The notes beneath the pieces were generated by a model. The model worked only from the letters and a program-made list of their open reading frames with translations, had not been told where the DNA came from and did not search any database. Below are positions 38,156 to 47,825 of a stretch of 64,000 nucleotides of DNA, in pieces; within the stretch, counting starts at the first letter, position 1, and each line of letters starts with the position of its first letter. The stretch is from Hyphomicrobium sp. D-2 (GTDB taxonomy: Bacteria > Pseudomonadota > Alphaproteobacteria > Rhizobiales > Hyphomicrobiaceae): positions 850,294-914,293 of the forward strand of contig NZ_JARXLA010000002.1 in assembly GCF_029872155.1 (NCBI RefSeq), given 5' to 3'. The position numbers were made by a program, and so were the translations under genes.

Positions 38156-39652
38156 CTACACGGCGTCGCGAACCTGACGACCATGCAAATCTCGCCAAGC
38201 CGCGTCGATAAGTTGTTGGTCCGTGCGCTCACCGAAAAGGATCATCGGCACAGTACGCAGCACTATTTTCAGGTCCGTGAGCAATGACGCATTGCGCACA
38301 TACCAGATGTCCAGCGCCGCCTTGTCTTTCGCCGATATGTCCCGGCCACCGGCAACCTGCGCCCAGCCAGTCAGCCCCGGCCTTACCAGCAGCCTGCCAT
38401 CAAACTCCCTGCTCTGATCTATCGGAAGCAACGGGCGCGGCCCGATGAACGCCATATCCCCAACGAGAATGTTGTATAGCTGCGGGATCTCATCCAACCG
38501 CGTACGGCGCAAAAAGTATCCGATGGCCGATGTCCGCTGGTCATCGGGAATACGCCGGCCACGGTGATCGTGAGCACCCCGCATGGTGCGGAACTTATAA
38601 ACCCGGAAAGGCCGACCGTGACGACCGGGCCGCTGCTGCCAAAACAGCACCGGATACCCCACGTCAAATGCGACTAGGAGCGCGATGGCAGCGCCCAGCG
38701 GAAGCACCAGCAGCGACAGCATCAACGCAGCAGCGAAATCGCATATGCGCTTCACAAGGAAATACGGTCGGCGCGCGCACTGTTCCAGTGCAGCCATTGT
38801 CGTCGGCAGATTTTCGACATCAGCGGCAGCTTCATTTTCGCTTGCCGGAGGTGGCCCAACCAGCCCCAATCGCTCCGCAATGAAATCAACCCGGATATTG
38901 GAGTTTTTTTCGACGGCAAGTAGCGCAGCGCGCGCGTCTGCAGAAATGTCGGTGAACGGCAGCAGAACCAGAATGCGATCAACGAAGATCCCGTGCACTT
39001 CCAGACGGTGCAGGACATCGCTCACCTCTTCCGGAACACCCAAAACCGGATAGCTATGCAAATGGCGGCCACGCTGTCGGTCGTTACGACCGAGAATGCC
39101 GGCGATTTTGAGATTATTCTCCGAAAGCTGACTTGCGGCGCGGAGGAAAAGATCGGTAAGCGCACTTACCCCGACGAGCAAAACAGTTTCTTCGGAATTG
39201 CTTGCGACCGGCAGCACCTGCGATGCCGCGGTTGTGCCGCGTCGTGCGTGGCGCACGCGAATCCAGACCCGGGGCCCGACCAGCATCACTACAACGAGCA
39301 CAGCCTGCATGATCGGCAATGAGCGAGGAACGTCGTCCAGCCGCTGCAGCAGGAACGTGGCAACCATCGCCAGTACGACTATGGCGAGGCTCGCGGCAAC
39401 GATCCGCAGATAGTCCACCATGGCACTAAACCGCCATATAGTCCGGTGGCTACCAAGCACAACCAGCACGACAAATGCCGCTATGCCCGATGACGCGAGA
39501 TAGGGAAAAAGGCCCTGCAGCCGCTCAACAGACAGCTCCAGATTATCCCGCAGCAGAAGGGCAAAAACAGTTGCGATAACAACCAGCGCAACATCCACCA
39601 CAAGCATTATCAACTTACGCGCGCGACCACCAAAAATAGAACGCTGAACCAC
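38156..39652 (-). CDS. Polyprenyl-phosphate sugar phosphotransferase (WcaJ-like)
   Basis: Initiating enzyme of exopolysaccharide synthesis: it moves a sugar-1-phosphate from UDP-sugar to undecaprenyl phosphate in the inner membrane. 498 residues: four N-terminal helices, a CoA-binding/epimerase-like soluble domain (ETVLLVGVSALTDLFLRAA), one re-entrant helix (FAAALMLSLLVLPLGAAIAL), and the bacterial sugar-transferase domain with VYKFRTM, LRRTRLDEIPQLYNIL and FIGPRPLLP. The start is GTG 39652 with GAGG upstream. Divergent from the phosphatase gene. Which sugar is used is unknown. It supplies the initiation step missing from the 2-7 kb sugar locus. Confidence 0.93.
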   Translation of the reverse strand: MVQRSIFGGRARKLIMLVVDVALVVIATVFALLLRDNLELSVERLQGLFPYLASSGIAAFVVLVVLGSHRTIWRFSAMVDYLRIVAASLAIVVLAMVATFLLQRLDDVPRSLPIMQAVLVVVMLVGPRVWIRVRHARRGTTAASQVLPVASNSEETVLLVGVSALTDLFLRAASQLSENNLKIAGILGRNDRQRGRHLHSYPVLGVPEEVSDVLHRLEVHGIFVDRILVLLPFTDISADARAALLAVEKNSNIRVDFIAERLGLVGPPPASENEAAADVENLPTTMAALEQCARRPYFLVKRICDFAAALMLSLLVLPLGAAIALLVAFDVGYPVLFWQQRPGRHGRPFRVYKFRTMRGAHDHRGRRIPDDQRTSAIGYFLRRTRLDEIPQLYNILVGDMAFIGPRPLLPIDQSREFDGRLLVRPGLTGWAQVAGGRDISAKDKAALDIWYVRNASLLTDLKIVLRTVPMILFGERTDQQLIDAAWRDLHGRQVRDAV

Positions 39653-39821
39653 AACGCAACCTCAGAACTACAAAATATAAGTCAACAATATAAACCTATT
39701 GAATTGCAGACTAAGTCCGCAAATGCTTTTTCCATATCCGTGCGTAGCGCGAAGTAAAGCCGCCAAGTCAATAGCGCTAGAAGCCCTGGCGCATCCACCA
39801 AGGCTCCCTGGAACGCATGCG

Positions 39822-40181
39822 TTATGGGCTGGCCGGCTTGTCGCTTGAATTGTTGGAGAGAACGATTGCTGCGGTCACCGCGCCTGCAACCAAGCCGCCG
39901 CCGAGCAGCAAGTTGGTCATGTCAGTACCCTGACAGGCACTCGGAGCCGGAACCGTCACGTTCGTACCTGCGCTGACAGTCACCGTGCATCCATTCGCAT
40001 ACACGATCTGAGCACTCGACTCTGCGCCTGCCCAGACAAGGTCGCCTGTTCGCACGGTTGTTGGGACGACGACAGCCGATCCGTTTAACGTAACACGCCC
40101 CTGCTGAGGCTGAAGTGTAGCGGCCTGAGCGATGGATGCGGCCGCAAAAAATACAAACGCCACTGAAAACACTGTACGCAT
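39822..40181 (-). CDS. Small exported FecR-like surface protein
   Basis: A 119-residue protein with a signal peptide (VAFVFFAAASIAQAA), a compact beta-rich domain (GRVTLNGSAVVVPTTVRTGD, IVYANGCTVTVSAGTNVTVP) with two Cys, and a C-terminal membrane segment (LLLGGGLVAGAVTAAIVL) before a short polar tail. The beta-domain resembles the FecR/outer-surface module found beside alphaproteobacterial exopolysaccharide genes. ATG 40181 has GAGGGG upstream. It lies upstream of the sugar-transferase gene on the same strand (169 bases), so the two may share a transcript. Role unknown. Confidence 0.78.
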   Translation of the reverse strand: MRTVFSVAFVFFAAASIAQAATLQPQQGRVTLNGSAVVVPTTVRTGDLVWAGAESSAQIVYANGCTVTVSAGTNVTVPAPSACQGTDMTNLLLGGGLVAGAVTAAIVLSNNSSDKPASP

Positions 40182-40587
40182 TACAATCCCCTCGCCCCGA
40201 CACAAAATACCAGTCGAGGCCTGCAAAATTCGACACGCGACTCATACTGGAACACCACAATCTCTGCTGGCAACAATTTTTTAACTCGCCAGCAACTGCC
40301 CGCCTCCAAGTGTATCCAAATGAGCACTGCAGTCTCTCACTCAGGGCCGCCACCTCAGAATTTTCACCCGTACTATCGCGCACTTAGACACTCCGCACCG
40401 GCCCGTCATTGCCGTTAACCTCTCGGAGAACCGCGCCATTTATCTGCAATAATAAACCCATCAATTTTCGTCCCGGAGCTCGCGCGCCCCGTCCGCATTG
40501 TCCCCGACGCCGTTGTCAGTGCATGCGCGAGAATGTACGCTGCGCATATACTGCTTGCGCCAGTTTTTGATTGTTGGCTCCACCTAT
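40182..40587. other. Divergent control region of second polysaccharide locus
   Basis: Separates the leftward surface-protein/sugar-transferase pair from the rightward phosphatase gene. It is relatively AT-rich, with no gene and no clear operator repeat. Confidence 0.4.
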
Positions 40588-41409
40588 ATGATTGATTTGC
40601 ATAGTCATTTATTGCCAGGAATCGACGATGGCGCCCCAGATCTGGATGCGGCACTTGCAATGGCGCGCGCATTCGTTGCCGATGGCATCACCATTGTCGC
40701 CTGCACGCCCCACATTTTACCCGGCCTTTATCCGAATACAGGCGCCGACATTCTTCGCCGTGTTGAGTGGCTGCAGGGCGTTCTGGACGATCACGCTATT
40801 CCACTGCGCATCGTTGCAGGTGCGGACAATCATATGGTGCCGGATTTCGTCGCCGGGCTGCGCTCAGGACATTTGCTGCCGCTGCACAACAGCCGCTACG
40901 TGCTGGTTGAGCCACCACACCACAACGCGCCGCCGCGAATGGAGGAGTTTTTCTTCGACCTGCTGGCGCACGGATACGTACCGGTTCTCACCCATCCCGA
41001 GCGCCTGAGCTGGATAAACCAGCGCTATGGCGCAATCGAAAAGCTGGCCGATGCCGGCGTCTGGATGCAGATAACGGCCGGCTCGGTTCTTGGAACATTC
41101 GGACGTGGTGCGCGCCATTGGGCTGAGCGCATGCTGGATGAAGGGCGCGCCCATATCTTTGCAACCGATGCTCACGATGTCACGAAGCGCCCTCCAAACC
41201 TGTCAGCGGCACTGCAGATGGTGGCAGATCGCGTGGGGCGCGCGGAAGCGGAAAACCTGTTCTTTGTTCGCCCTCGAGCGATCCTGCTAAACACTCCGCC
41301 CTCAGATCTTGAGATGCCCGCGCACCGCAAGCCGACCAGCCAAACCGCGCGGGCGGATGCCTCATACGCCGGCCGCCGGGTACGCGGCTTCTGGCGGATG
41401 TTCCAATGA
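40588..41409 (+). CDS. PHP-type protein-tyrosine phosphatase (CpsB/CapC/YwqE family)
   Basis: A metal-dependent phosphatase of the polymerase-and-histidinol-phosphatase fold, 273 residues, that normally removes phosphate from the tyrosine kinase controlling capsule chain length. Metal-binding motifs are visible: DLHSHLLPGIDDGA, ACTPHILPG, VLTHPERL and ATDAHDVTK. A basic tail of about 35 residues follows. ATG 40588 starts at the conserved motif; the frame extends upstream to 40498 without family sequence. The upstream ribosome site is weak. No Wzc-type tyrosine kinase gene is in the window. Confidence 0.9.
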   Translation: MIDLHSHLLPGIDDGAPDLDAALAMARAFVADGITIVACTPHILPGLYPNTGADILRRVEWLQGVLDDHAIPLRIVAGADNHMVPDFVAGLRSGHLLPLHNSRYVLVEPPHHNAPPRMEEFFFDLLAHGYVPVLTHPERLSWINQRYGAIEKLADAGVWMQITAGSVLGTFGRGARHWAERMLDEGRAHIFATDAHDVTKRPPNLSAALQMVADRVGRAEAENLFFVRPRAILLNTPPSDLEMPAHRKPTSQTARADASYAGRRVRGFWRMFQ

Positions 41410-41431
41410 CAGCGCCGGGCGCATCTGGAAC

Positions 41432-41989
41432 ATGCCGCGAATGAACGATGGCGCCGCTGCGTTGAAGCTTGCACTTGAGCTGATGCACATGCCTTCGCGC
41501 GTGCGTTATGTCCGCGCTGCGCCGCTGCCCGATGGGCTCGATGACTTACTGTGCATCGCGGCGGGCGACGAAACCAAGGCTCAGCACGTCGCTTCAGTGC
41601 TGGAGCGCGAATCCGATCTCATCACCGCCGCTGCGCGCTTCTTTGTCGAACAGATCCTGTTGGCGCCGGACGCCGATTGCTACCGCATGCTCGGTGCCGA
41701 ACAAACGGCGAGCGGTGCCAGCCTGCGCCGCAACATGGCGCTGATCCTGCGCGTGCTGCATCCGGATGTAGAACGCGACGGTCTCTCAGTTCTCGCGGGC
41801 CGGGTCATCAGCGCATGGGATCAATTGAAGTCGCCGGAAAAGCGCCAAGCATACGACCAGCAGCTGGCTATCCGAGGCAACACGCACTCCAATCATCGCA
41901 GACGCATGCCTGCGCGCATCAGAAAACGCCAAACATCCAAGACAGGCTGGCTTCGCAAGCTTGCCGCTGCCTTTGGCCGAAACCGCTGA
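41432..41989 (+). CDS. Divergent J-domain-like protein
   Basis: A 185-residue protein. The N-terminal half is helical with no known motif. Residues about 85-150 look like a J domain: CYRMLGAEQTASGASLRRNM, then RVLHPDVERD carrying the HPD tripeptide, then WDQLKSPEKRQAYDQQL matching the usual L-x-x-P-x-x-R-x-x-Y-D end. A very basic C-terminus (RRRMPARIRKRQTSKTGWLR) follows. J proteins stimulate DnaK ATPase, so a chaperone role during envelope polysaccharide assembly is possible but inferred. It follows the phosphatase gene by 22 bases, so they are probably one operon. Confidence 0.75.
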   Translation: MPRMNDGAAALKLALELMHMPSRVRYVRAAPLPDGLDDLLCIAAGDETKAQHVASVLERESDLITAAARFFVEQILLAPDADCYRMLGAEQTASGASLRRNMALILRVLHPDVERDGLSVLAGRVISAWDQLKSPEKRQAYDQQLAIRGNTHSNHRRRMPARIRKRQTSKTGWLRKLAAAFGRNR

Positions 41990-42194
41990 AGCGACACCTG
42001 CGCCCCAATTGCACAGACCGATGCGTGAATAGCCCGTTTAACATCGTATCAAGATGTTTCTTCAAACCCACTTCATACTTCGCACACTTCTGCCGCATGC
42101 ACTGCAGCGCGCAATATTAATCGTTGATGTGCATGGATAGCGACCTTCACGGGATTCAAATCCTGAGACAGCATTCGCGGCGGAACACGTAAAG

Positions 42195-44684
42195 ATGTTT
42201 GAAATACTTGGGTGCGTTGCATTTCAGCACAATGCCTGGCTTGTGGCTGCCGCAGCAGTCATCTGCTGCGCCGGGTCATGGGTTACAGCTCATCTGTTCG
42301 AGCGAACCCTGGCAACCGTCGGCACACAGCGCATCGGCTGGTATTTCCTAACCGCTTTGACAGCAGGTGTCGCAATCTGGTGCACGCATTTCGTAGCGAT
42401 GCTCGGCTATGAAGCCAATGCTCCGGTTGAATTCGATCCCGCGCTGACGCTCGCGTCGCTACTGATCGCAGTATTTGGCGCTACGCTCGGCTTCCTGATT
42501 GCGGGCAGCAAGCTGACGCGTCTGGCGCCGATAGTCGGCGGTGGCGTTGTCGGTCTGGCTATTGTTGTGATGCACTACACCGGCATGATGGCCTATCGCG
42601 TTCAGGGCGTTGTGGCGTGGAATCAAACCTATCTTATCGCTTCCATCATCCTGGCTGTTTCGCTGTCGGCAGCCGCATTGCATTACGGCGTGCGCCGCAC
42701 CAAGCACTCCGGCAACATCATGGCTGCACTGCTTGCATTAGGCATTGTCGCGCTGCATTTCACAGGCATGACGGCGTTCAAGGTCGAGCCTTTGATGCTG
42801 CCGAACGCCGCTACGAACTCGGCCGCATTCAGCAGCCTGGCGCTCGCGATCACCTGCATGGCAGCGCTTATTGTCGGAACCGGCCTTACGAGCTTCCTCA
42901 TCGACGGCAGCGCCCGCGCCGAATCCGGTGAAGCGTTGCGCAACATGTCCAACGGACTGTTGATGGTCGACAAGAACCTTCTCATTCGGCTCTACAATGA
43001 TCGCCTGATGGAACTCCTGGACATCTCTCCGGAAGATGTCGCTGTTGGCATGCCATTGGGACAGTTTCTGCAGTTAGTCGGCACGCGCACCGGAATGGAT
43101 GCAGTGCGCACGCAGCGGATCATCGACAACCACAATCAATGGATCGCGCAGAACGGCATCACGCGCGTTGAACATCACTTTGATGACGGAACAATCGTCA
43201 GCATCGCATGCCGGCCGATGGCCGGCGGTGGCGCCATCCTTACGTACGACGACGTCACTGAAGCGCGCGAAGGCCAGAAGAAGATCGAGCACATGGCCTT
43301 CCACGACATGCTGACCGGGCTTCCTAACCGCGTCTGCTTCAACAAAAGACTGGATGGCGACCTGCGGACAGCACGCGACAAGGACGGCCGGTTTGCGTTG
43401 ATCGCCATCGATCTAAACGGGTTTAAGGAAATCAACGACATTCGTGGCCACAGCGCCGGAGACCGTGTTCTGGTCGCCCTGGGGCAGCGGATGGAGGCGG
43501 TGCTTGGTGAAACTGATTTCGTCGGCCGGATCGGTGGCGACGAGTTCGCGGTGCTGCATCGCATCGTGAGCGAAGTAAGCCTCGTCGATCTGCTCGGACG
43601 TCTGGAAAAAGAGCTCTTCAAGCCGATCACGGTTGAAAGCAATGAGATCCTGCCGGGCGCCAGCATCGGCGTCGCGATTTATCCCGATCACGCCAGCAAC
43701 GTGCCCGATCTTGTCAGCAACGCCGACCTTGCGATGTATCGCGCGAAGCACGACGTTGTGAGATCCGTTTGCTTCTACGACGCCTCCATGGATGAGATGG
43801 TGCGCGCACGCCGCAATCTTGCATCCGATTTGCGTCTTGCGATCGAACGCAATGAACTGACGATCTATTACCAGGTGCAGACTTCAGTCCACACCGGCGA
43901 CATTACGGGCTACGAAGCGCTGCTGCGATGGAAGCATCCTGAGCGCGGCTTCATCCCGCCCAGCGAGTTCATTCCGCTCGCGGAGGAAAACGGCCTTATC
44001 TTGCAGATTGGCGAATGGGTTTTGCATGAGGCCTGCCGAACGGCAGCCGGCTGGGAGCCGCCATATAAGGTTGCGGTGAACCTGTCGGCCGTCCAGCTCG
44101 CCCACGGCGGACTGCCCGGCTATATCATGCAGGTGCTGCTGGAAACGGGCTTGCAGCCCGAGCGCCTTGAGCTTGAGCTGACGGAGTCGGCCATCCTCAG
44201 CGACAAGGAACGCTCGCTGCATGTGCTGCGCCAGATAAAAAATCTCGGCATCAACATCGCGCTGGACGATTTCGGCACGGGGTATTCGTCGCTTGATACC
44301 TTGCGAACCTTCCCGTTCGACAAGATCAAGCTCGACCGCTCCTTCATGCTGGATGTTGAGGGCAATCCGCAGGCGAAGGCCATCATCCGCGCAGTGCTGG
44401 CTCTGGGCAAAAGCCTCAACATTCCTGTTCTGGCCGAGGGCATCGAAACCAGCGACCAGATGACCATTCTCACTGTTGAGGGTTGCGACGAGGCACAGGG
44501 TTATCTGCTTGGTCGCCCGGCGCCGCTCGATCATCTGCTGAAGAGCGGTCAGATCACACTGCTGGATTTGAAGAACTATGAGGCGCTAGCTGCTGCCGGT
44601 CGTCAGATGCGTTCGCAGATCACACCCACATCCGATGAAATTGGCACGCCCGAAAGTACGCTCAAGGCTGCTGCGGGCCGGTGA
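42195..44684 (+). CDS. MHYT-PAS-GGDEF-EAL c-di-GMP enzyme
   Basis: An 829-residue membrane protein that can make and break cyclic di-GMP. The N-terminal MHYT sensor has seven helices with WCTHFVAML, VVMHYTGMMAY and VALHFTGMTAF, motifs proposed to bind copper or sense gases. A PAS domain follows (about 245-355). The GGDEF domain is intact (GRIGGDEFAVL), as is the EAL domain (GYEALLRWKHPERG, DDFGTGYSSL, LAEGIET). Both active sites look complete, so the net activity is unknown. It lies just after the second polysaccharide locus, a plausible target of control. Confidence 0.95.
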   Translation: MFEILGCVAFQHNAWLVAAAAVICCAGSWVTAHLFERTLATVGTQRIGWYFLTALTAGVAIWCTHFVAMLGYEANAPVEFDPALTLASLLIAVFGATLGFLIAGSKLTRLAPIVGGGVVGLAIVVMHYTGMMAYRVQGVVAWNQTYLIASIILAVSLSAAALHYGVRRTKHSGNIMAALLALGIVALHFTGMTAFKVEPLMLPNAATNSAAFSSLALAITCMAALIVGTGLTSFLIDGSARAESGEALRNMSNGLLMVDKNLLIRLYNDRLMELLDISPEDVAVGMPLGQFLQLVGTRTGMDAVRTQRIIDNHNQWIAQNGITRVEHHFDDGTIVSIACRPMAGGGAILTYDDVTEAREGQKKIEHMAFHDMLTGLPNRVCFNKRLDGDLRTARDKDGRFALIAIDLNGFKEINDIRGHSAGDRVLVALGQRMEAVLGETDFVGRIGGDEFAVLHRIVSEVSLVDLLGRLEKELFKPITVESNEILPGASIGVAIYPDHASNVPDLVSNADLAMYRAKHDVVRSVCFYDASMDEMVRARRNLASDLRLAIERNELTIYYQVQTSVHTGDITGYEALLRWKHPERGFIPPSEFIPLAEENGLILQIGEWVLHEACRTAAGWEPPYKVAVNLSAVQLAHGGLPGYIMQVLLETGLQPERLELELTESAILSDKERSLHVLRQIKNLGINIALDDFGTGYSSLDTLRTFPFDKIKLDRSFMLDVEGNPQAKAIIRAVLALGKSLNIPVLAEGIETSDQMTILTVEGCDEAQGYLLGRPAPLDHLLKSGQITLLDLKNYEALAAAGRQMRSQITPTSDEIGTPESTLKAAAGR

Positions 44685-44791
44685 ACCGGATCTGGTCAGC
44701 CGCCCGACTATGAACGTTGAATACAAAACAAGCGGCCCGGCTTGATTGGCGATTGCCGCGCTGCCATCGTCCAGCCAGAAGCATCTCAAGT

Positions 44792-44823
44792 CCGGAGCGC
44801 TGTCAAAGAAAGACGCGCTCCGG
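44792..44823 (-). terminator. Hairpin downstream of yjdM/phnA-like gene
   Basis: CCGGAGCGC (44792-44800) pairs with GCGCTCCGG (44815-44823). It lies between the convergent GGDEF/EAL and YjdM genes. No clean T run on either side, so efficiency is uncertain. Confidence 0.5.
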
Positions 44824-44844
44824 GAATGACGACCGCCAAAGCCC

Positions 44845-45192
44845 TCAGGCTTTGCGTACAAATTCCGACTTCAGGCTCATCGGCCCGATGCCGTCGATCT
44901 TGCAATCGATGTCATGATCGCTATCGACCAGACGAATATTCTTCACCTTGGTCCCCATCTTGATGACCTTGGATGAGCCTTTCAGCTTCAAATCCTTGAT
45001 CACGGTCACCGTATCACCGTCCTGAAGAACGTTGCCTGATGCATCGCGATAAACTTTTTCGCCGCTAGCCCCCTCATCAGCGGCGACCGCATCCGGCTGC
45101 CATTCGTGAGCACACTCAGGACAAACGTAATGCCCGCCGTCCTCGTAAGTGTATTCAAAATTGCATTTCGGGCATGGCGGCAGCGTGCTCAT
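44845..45192 (-). CDS. yjdM: YjdM/PhnA-like zinc-ribbon protein
   Basis: A 115-residue cytoplasmic protein. The N-terminal zinc ribbon has [20 protein letters not shown] with Cys pairs, and the C-terminal KOW/SH3-like domain contains [20 protein letters not shown] and [19 protein letters not shown]. This is the whole YjdM (formerly PhnA, 'alkylphosphonate utilisation') family, whose biochemical role remains unclear despite the name. ATG 45192 was chosen because AGGAAA lies upstream. No phosphonate genes are nearby. Confidence 0.93.
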   Translation of the reverse strand: MSTLPPCPKCNFEYTYEDGGHYVCPECAHEWQPDAVAADEGASGEKVYRDASGNVLQDGDTVTVIKDLKLKGSSKVIKMGTKVKNIRLVDSDHDIDCKIDGIGPMSLKSEFVRKA

Positions 45193-45622
45193 TGCATTTC
45201 CTAGGCTGAAGCTGAACGTTGTTTGGCTATAGCAATCGGCCGCAGCGCTTGTCCAATCGCGGCGGAGAACAAGAGCGACGCTTCGCTGGTTGGCCAGCAC
45301 GCGCCACACACCGGCGGCACAAGCGAGCGGCAAGCAGTCGGCAACATGCGTGAGTAATGCGTGCTGTACGGTCGTCGCTTGCAAGTACTGAAGGCACGGA
45401 AGCACAGGCCCACAGAGCTAACCGATCGCGATGCCGACTGCCGATCGCATCAATCTGCTGCCAGGGGCAAAGCTGCACTCGAAATGCGACCACCTCAGCG
45501 GGCGGGCATGAAAAGTATGCCCGCGGGGTGCCTTCGCTGTGCCTCTGCCATCGCCGCGCCTTAAGCAAAGCTGCGCAGGATGGACTTGGTTTTTTATATA
45601 ATATCGCTAGCTAGAAAAACGC
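45193..45622. other. 430-base gap, no supported gene
   Basis: Holds the yjdM promoter side and an AT-rich stretch near 45590-45610. Short GC-rich frames have no ribosome site or family resemblance. Confidence 0.4.
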
Positions 45623-45823
45623 TCAGTCGCGTCCCTGGGACGCTGCCATGCACTCAGCAATGAGATTCTTCTCAAGTAGGGTCAATTCCTCTGGAACCCG
45701 CATTCCAGCCTGGCGATAGCCGAGAATCTTGGCCCGCACTCTCGCGTAGCCCTCTCGCAGATCGTCCAGTTGCTCCAGCTCCGAACTGAGCTGAGCGATT
45801 TCGCCTTGCATTTGTTCAGACAT
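45623..45823 (-). CDS. Small coiled-coil protein
   Basis: A 66-residue, highly helical and charged protein. Residues 5-35 (GEIAQLSSELEQLDDLREGY) form a predicted coiled coil. It has no signal peptide and no recognisable family. ATG 45823 was chosen because AAAGG lies upstream; the frame extends to 45877. Weakly supported as a gene by codon pattern and ribosome site only. Confidence 0.55.
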   Translation of the reverse strand: MSEQMQGEIAQLSSELEQLDDLREGYARVRAKILGYRQAGMRVPEELTLLEKNLIAECMAASQGRD

Positions 45824-46314
45824 TACGCGGCCTTTTGCCCTCGTTGTTCCTGCCTTCTTCCAGCCTGAAGAATTCAAGCCGTAGCTTTACGGATATAGTA
45901 GATCCATATGCCAATCTAAGTAACGTTTGGTTTCATAAAGCTACCATTTGGAGTAGTTCGGCTTTATGGGAAGCCCGCGTGACAAACTGTCCTCACTCAC
46001 AGCTTAGTGAGCACAGTGCAAGGCACAATTAATTGTGGCGAATTCTAGTCTAGCCCAAGTATTCGATGGATGAAGTCAGATCATTTTTGTGTGCGTTGCA
46101 GCAGCGCACTGCATATGTGGGTTTTATATCCCGATCGTTTTCACTAAACTGACATGCAGAAGTATTTCAACCTCGCCAAAACATTGCGCATCGATTGAAA
46201 TTGATGCCTCGCGTCTGCTAGGGCTGCATTCATCCACCGCGCAACAACACGCTCATGGCTCGGCATCTCCGCTTCTGCTAGGGCTGCGCAATTCCTATTC
46301 GCAGAGGCTTCGAA
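45824..46314. other. 491-base gap with a 14-bp direct repeat
   Basis: No gene. TCTGCTAGGGCTGC occurs at 46214 and again at 46274, exactly 60 bases apart. AT-rich near 45880-46150. It should hold the purB promoter if that gene is expressed. Confidence 0.45.
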
Positions 46315-47640
46315 ATGATTCCGCGCTACAGCCGCCCCGACATGGTCACCATCTGGGATGCCCAGAGCCGATTTCGCATCTGGTTCGAGATCGAGGCCCA
46401 TGCTGACCGTCGCGCTCATGGCCCAGCTCGGCGATGATTCCCCAGGAAGCCGCCGACCGGATCTGGGAAAAGGGCCGACGAACGCTACCTTCGACATTGA
46501 CGCGCATCGATGAGATCGAGCGCGAGTCACCAAGCACGACGTCATCGCCTTCCTGACCTGGGTCGCCGAAATTGTCGGCGCGGAAGCGCGCTTCATGCAT
46601 CAGGGCATGACGTCGAGCGACGTGCTCGACACCTGCCTCGCGGTGCAGCTCGCGCAGCGCCGCCGACATCTTGCTCGCAGACCTCGACGCGCTGCTCGAG
46701 GCGATCAAGCGACGCGCATACGAACATAAGCTGACCCCGACGATCGGCCGCAGCCACGGCATCCATGCCGAGCCGGTCACCTTCGGCCTCAAGATGGCCG
46801 AAGCCTATGCCGAGTTCGACGCGCCTGCAAGGCGCGGCTGGTCGCAGCGCGCGGAAATTGCGACCTGCGCGATTTCGGGCGCGGTTGGCACCTTCGCCAA
46901 TATCGACCCGCGCGTCGAAGCGCATGTCGCGGCGAAGCTGGGCCTCGACGATCGAACCCGTGTCGACGCAGGTCGATCCCGCGCGACCGCCATGCCATGT
47001 TCTTCGCAACGCTCGGCGTGATCGCCTCGTCGATCGAACGCCTGTCGGTCGAGGTCCGCCACCTTCAGCGCACCAGAGGTGCTCGAAGCGGAGGAATACT
47101 TTTCGCCGGGGCAGAAGGGCTCGTCGGCCATGCCGCACAAGCGCAACCCGGTGCTCACCGAAAATCTGACCGGGCTCGCGCGCATGGTGCGCAGCGCCGC
47201 CATCCCGGCGATGGAGAATGTCGCACTGTGGCACGAGCGCGATATCAGCCACTCGTCGGTCGAACGCTTCATCGGTCCCGACGCGACGATCACGCTCGAC
47301 TTCGCGCTCGCGCGACTGACCGGCGTGGTCGACAAGCTGCTCGTCTATCCCGAGCGCATGCAGAAGAATCTCGATCGCATGGGCGGCCTCGTCCATTCGC
47401 AGCGCGTCCTGCTCGCGCTGACCGCATGCAGGGGCGACGCCGCGAGGACAGCTATGCGCTCGTCCAGCGCAACGCGATGAAGGTCTGGGAAGCGACGGCC
47501 AGACTTTCGTTGCTCGAACTGCTGAAGGCCGACGCTGACGTGACTGCGCGTCTGTCGGCCGAGCAACTCGACCGCGCTGTTCGACCTCGGCCATCAGCCT
47601 CCTCAAGCACGTGGACACGATCTTCAACCGGGTGTTCGGC
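46315..47640 (+). pseudogene. purB: Adenylosuccinate lyase, shredded by at least ten frame changes
   Basis: PurB cleaves SAICAR and adenylosuccinate in purine synthesis. Nearly the whole protein can be followed, but in pieces that hop between frames: [108 protein letters not shown] (the signature catalytic loop), [26 protein letters not shown] and LKHVDTIFNRVFG. Changes occur about every 60-150 bases, but few stop-creating substitutions are seen, and the motifs are unmutated. That is unusual for an old pseudogene. No good intact frame covers any third of the gene. 47641-47825 holds nothing recognisable. Confidence 0.88.
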
Positions 47641-47825
47641 GCGGCCTGGGATCTGCGCCCTCCACCGGCTCTATTCTGCGCAGGCCGAACCGTTCCTGAA
47701 CCGTTCCGAGCCGCTCCAAATCGGGTCAAGCGCCAGCCAGGCAATGCCGGGCTGGCCTTTCGTGCTGTAGACTTCTTCACACGCCCGCCGTCAGGCGCGA
47801 TCCAGCGCCTCACCGTTTGCCGAGG

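Noticed and set aside
42148..42170. GGATTCAAATCC resembling a tRNA T-arm
   Set aside because: No acceptor stem, anticodon arm or D-arm could be drawn around it.
46214..46287. TCTGCTAGGGCTGC direct repeat, 60 bp period, as a possible attachment site or transposon footprint
   Set aside because: Only two copies, no inverted ends and no integrase or transposase gene near.
46593..47813. A 406-codon open frame antisense to purB
   Set aside because: The plus strand encodes unmistakable PurB motifs through this region; the antisense frame has low-complexity Arg/Ala composition and no family.
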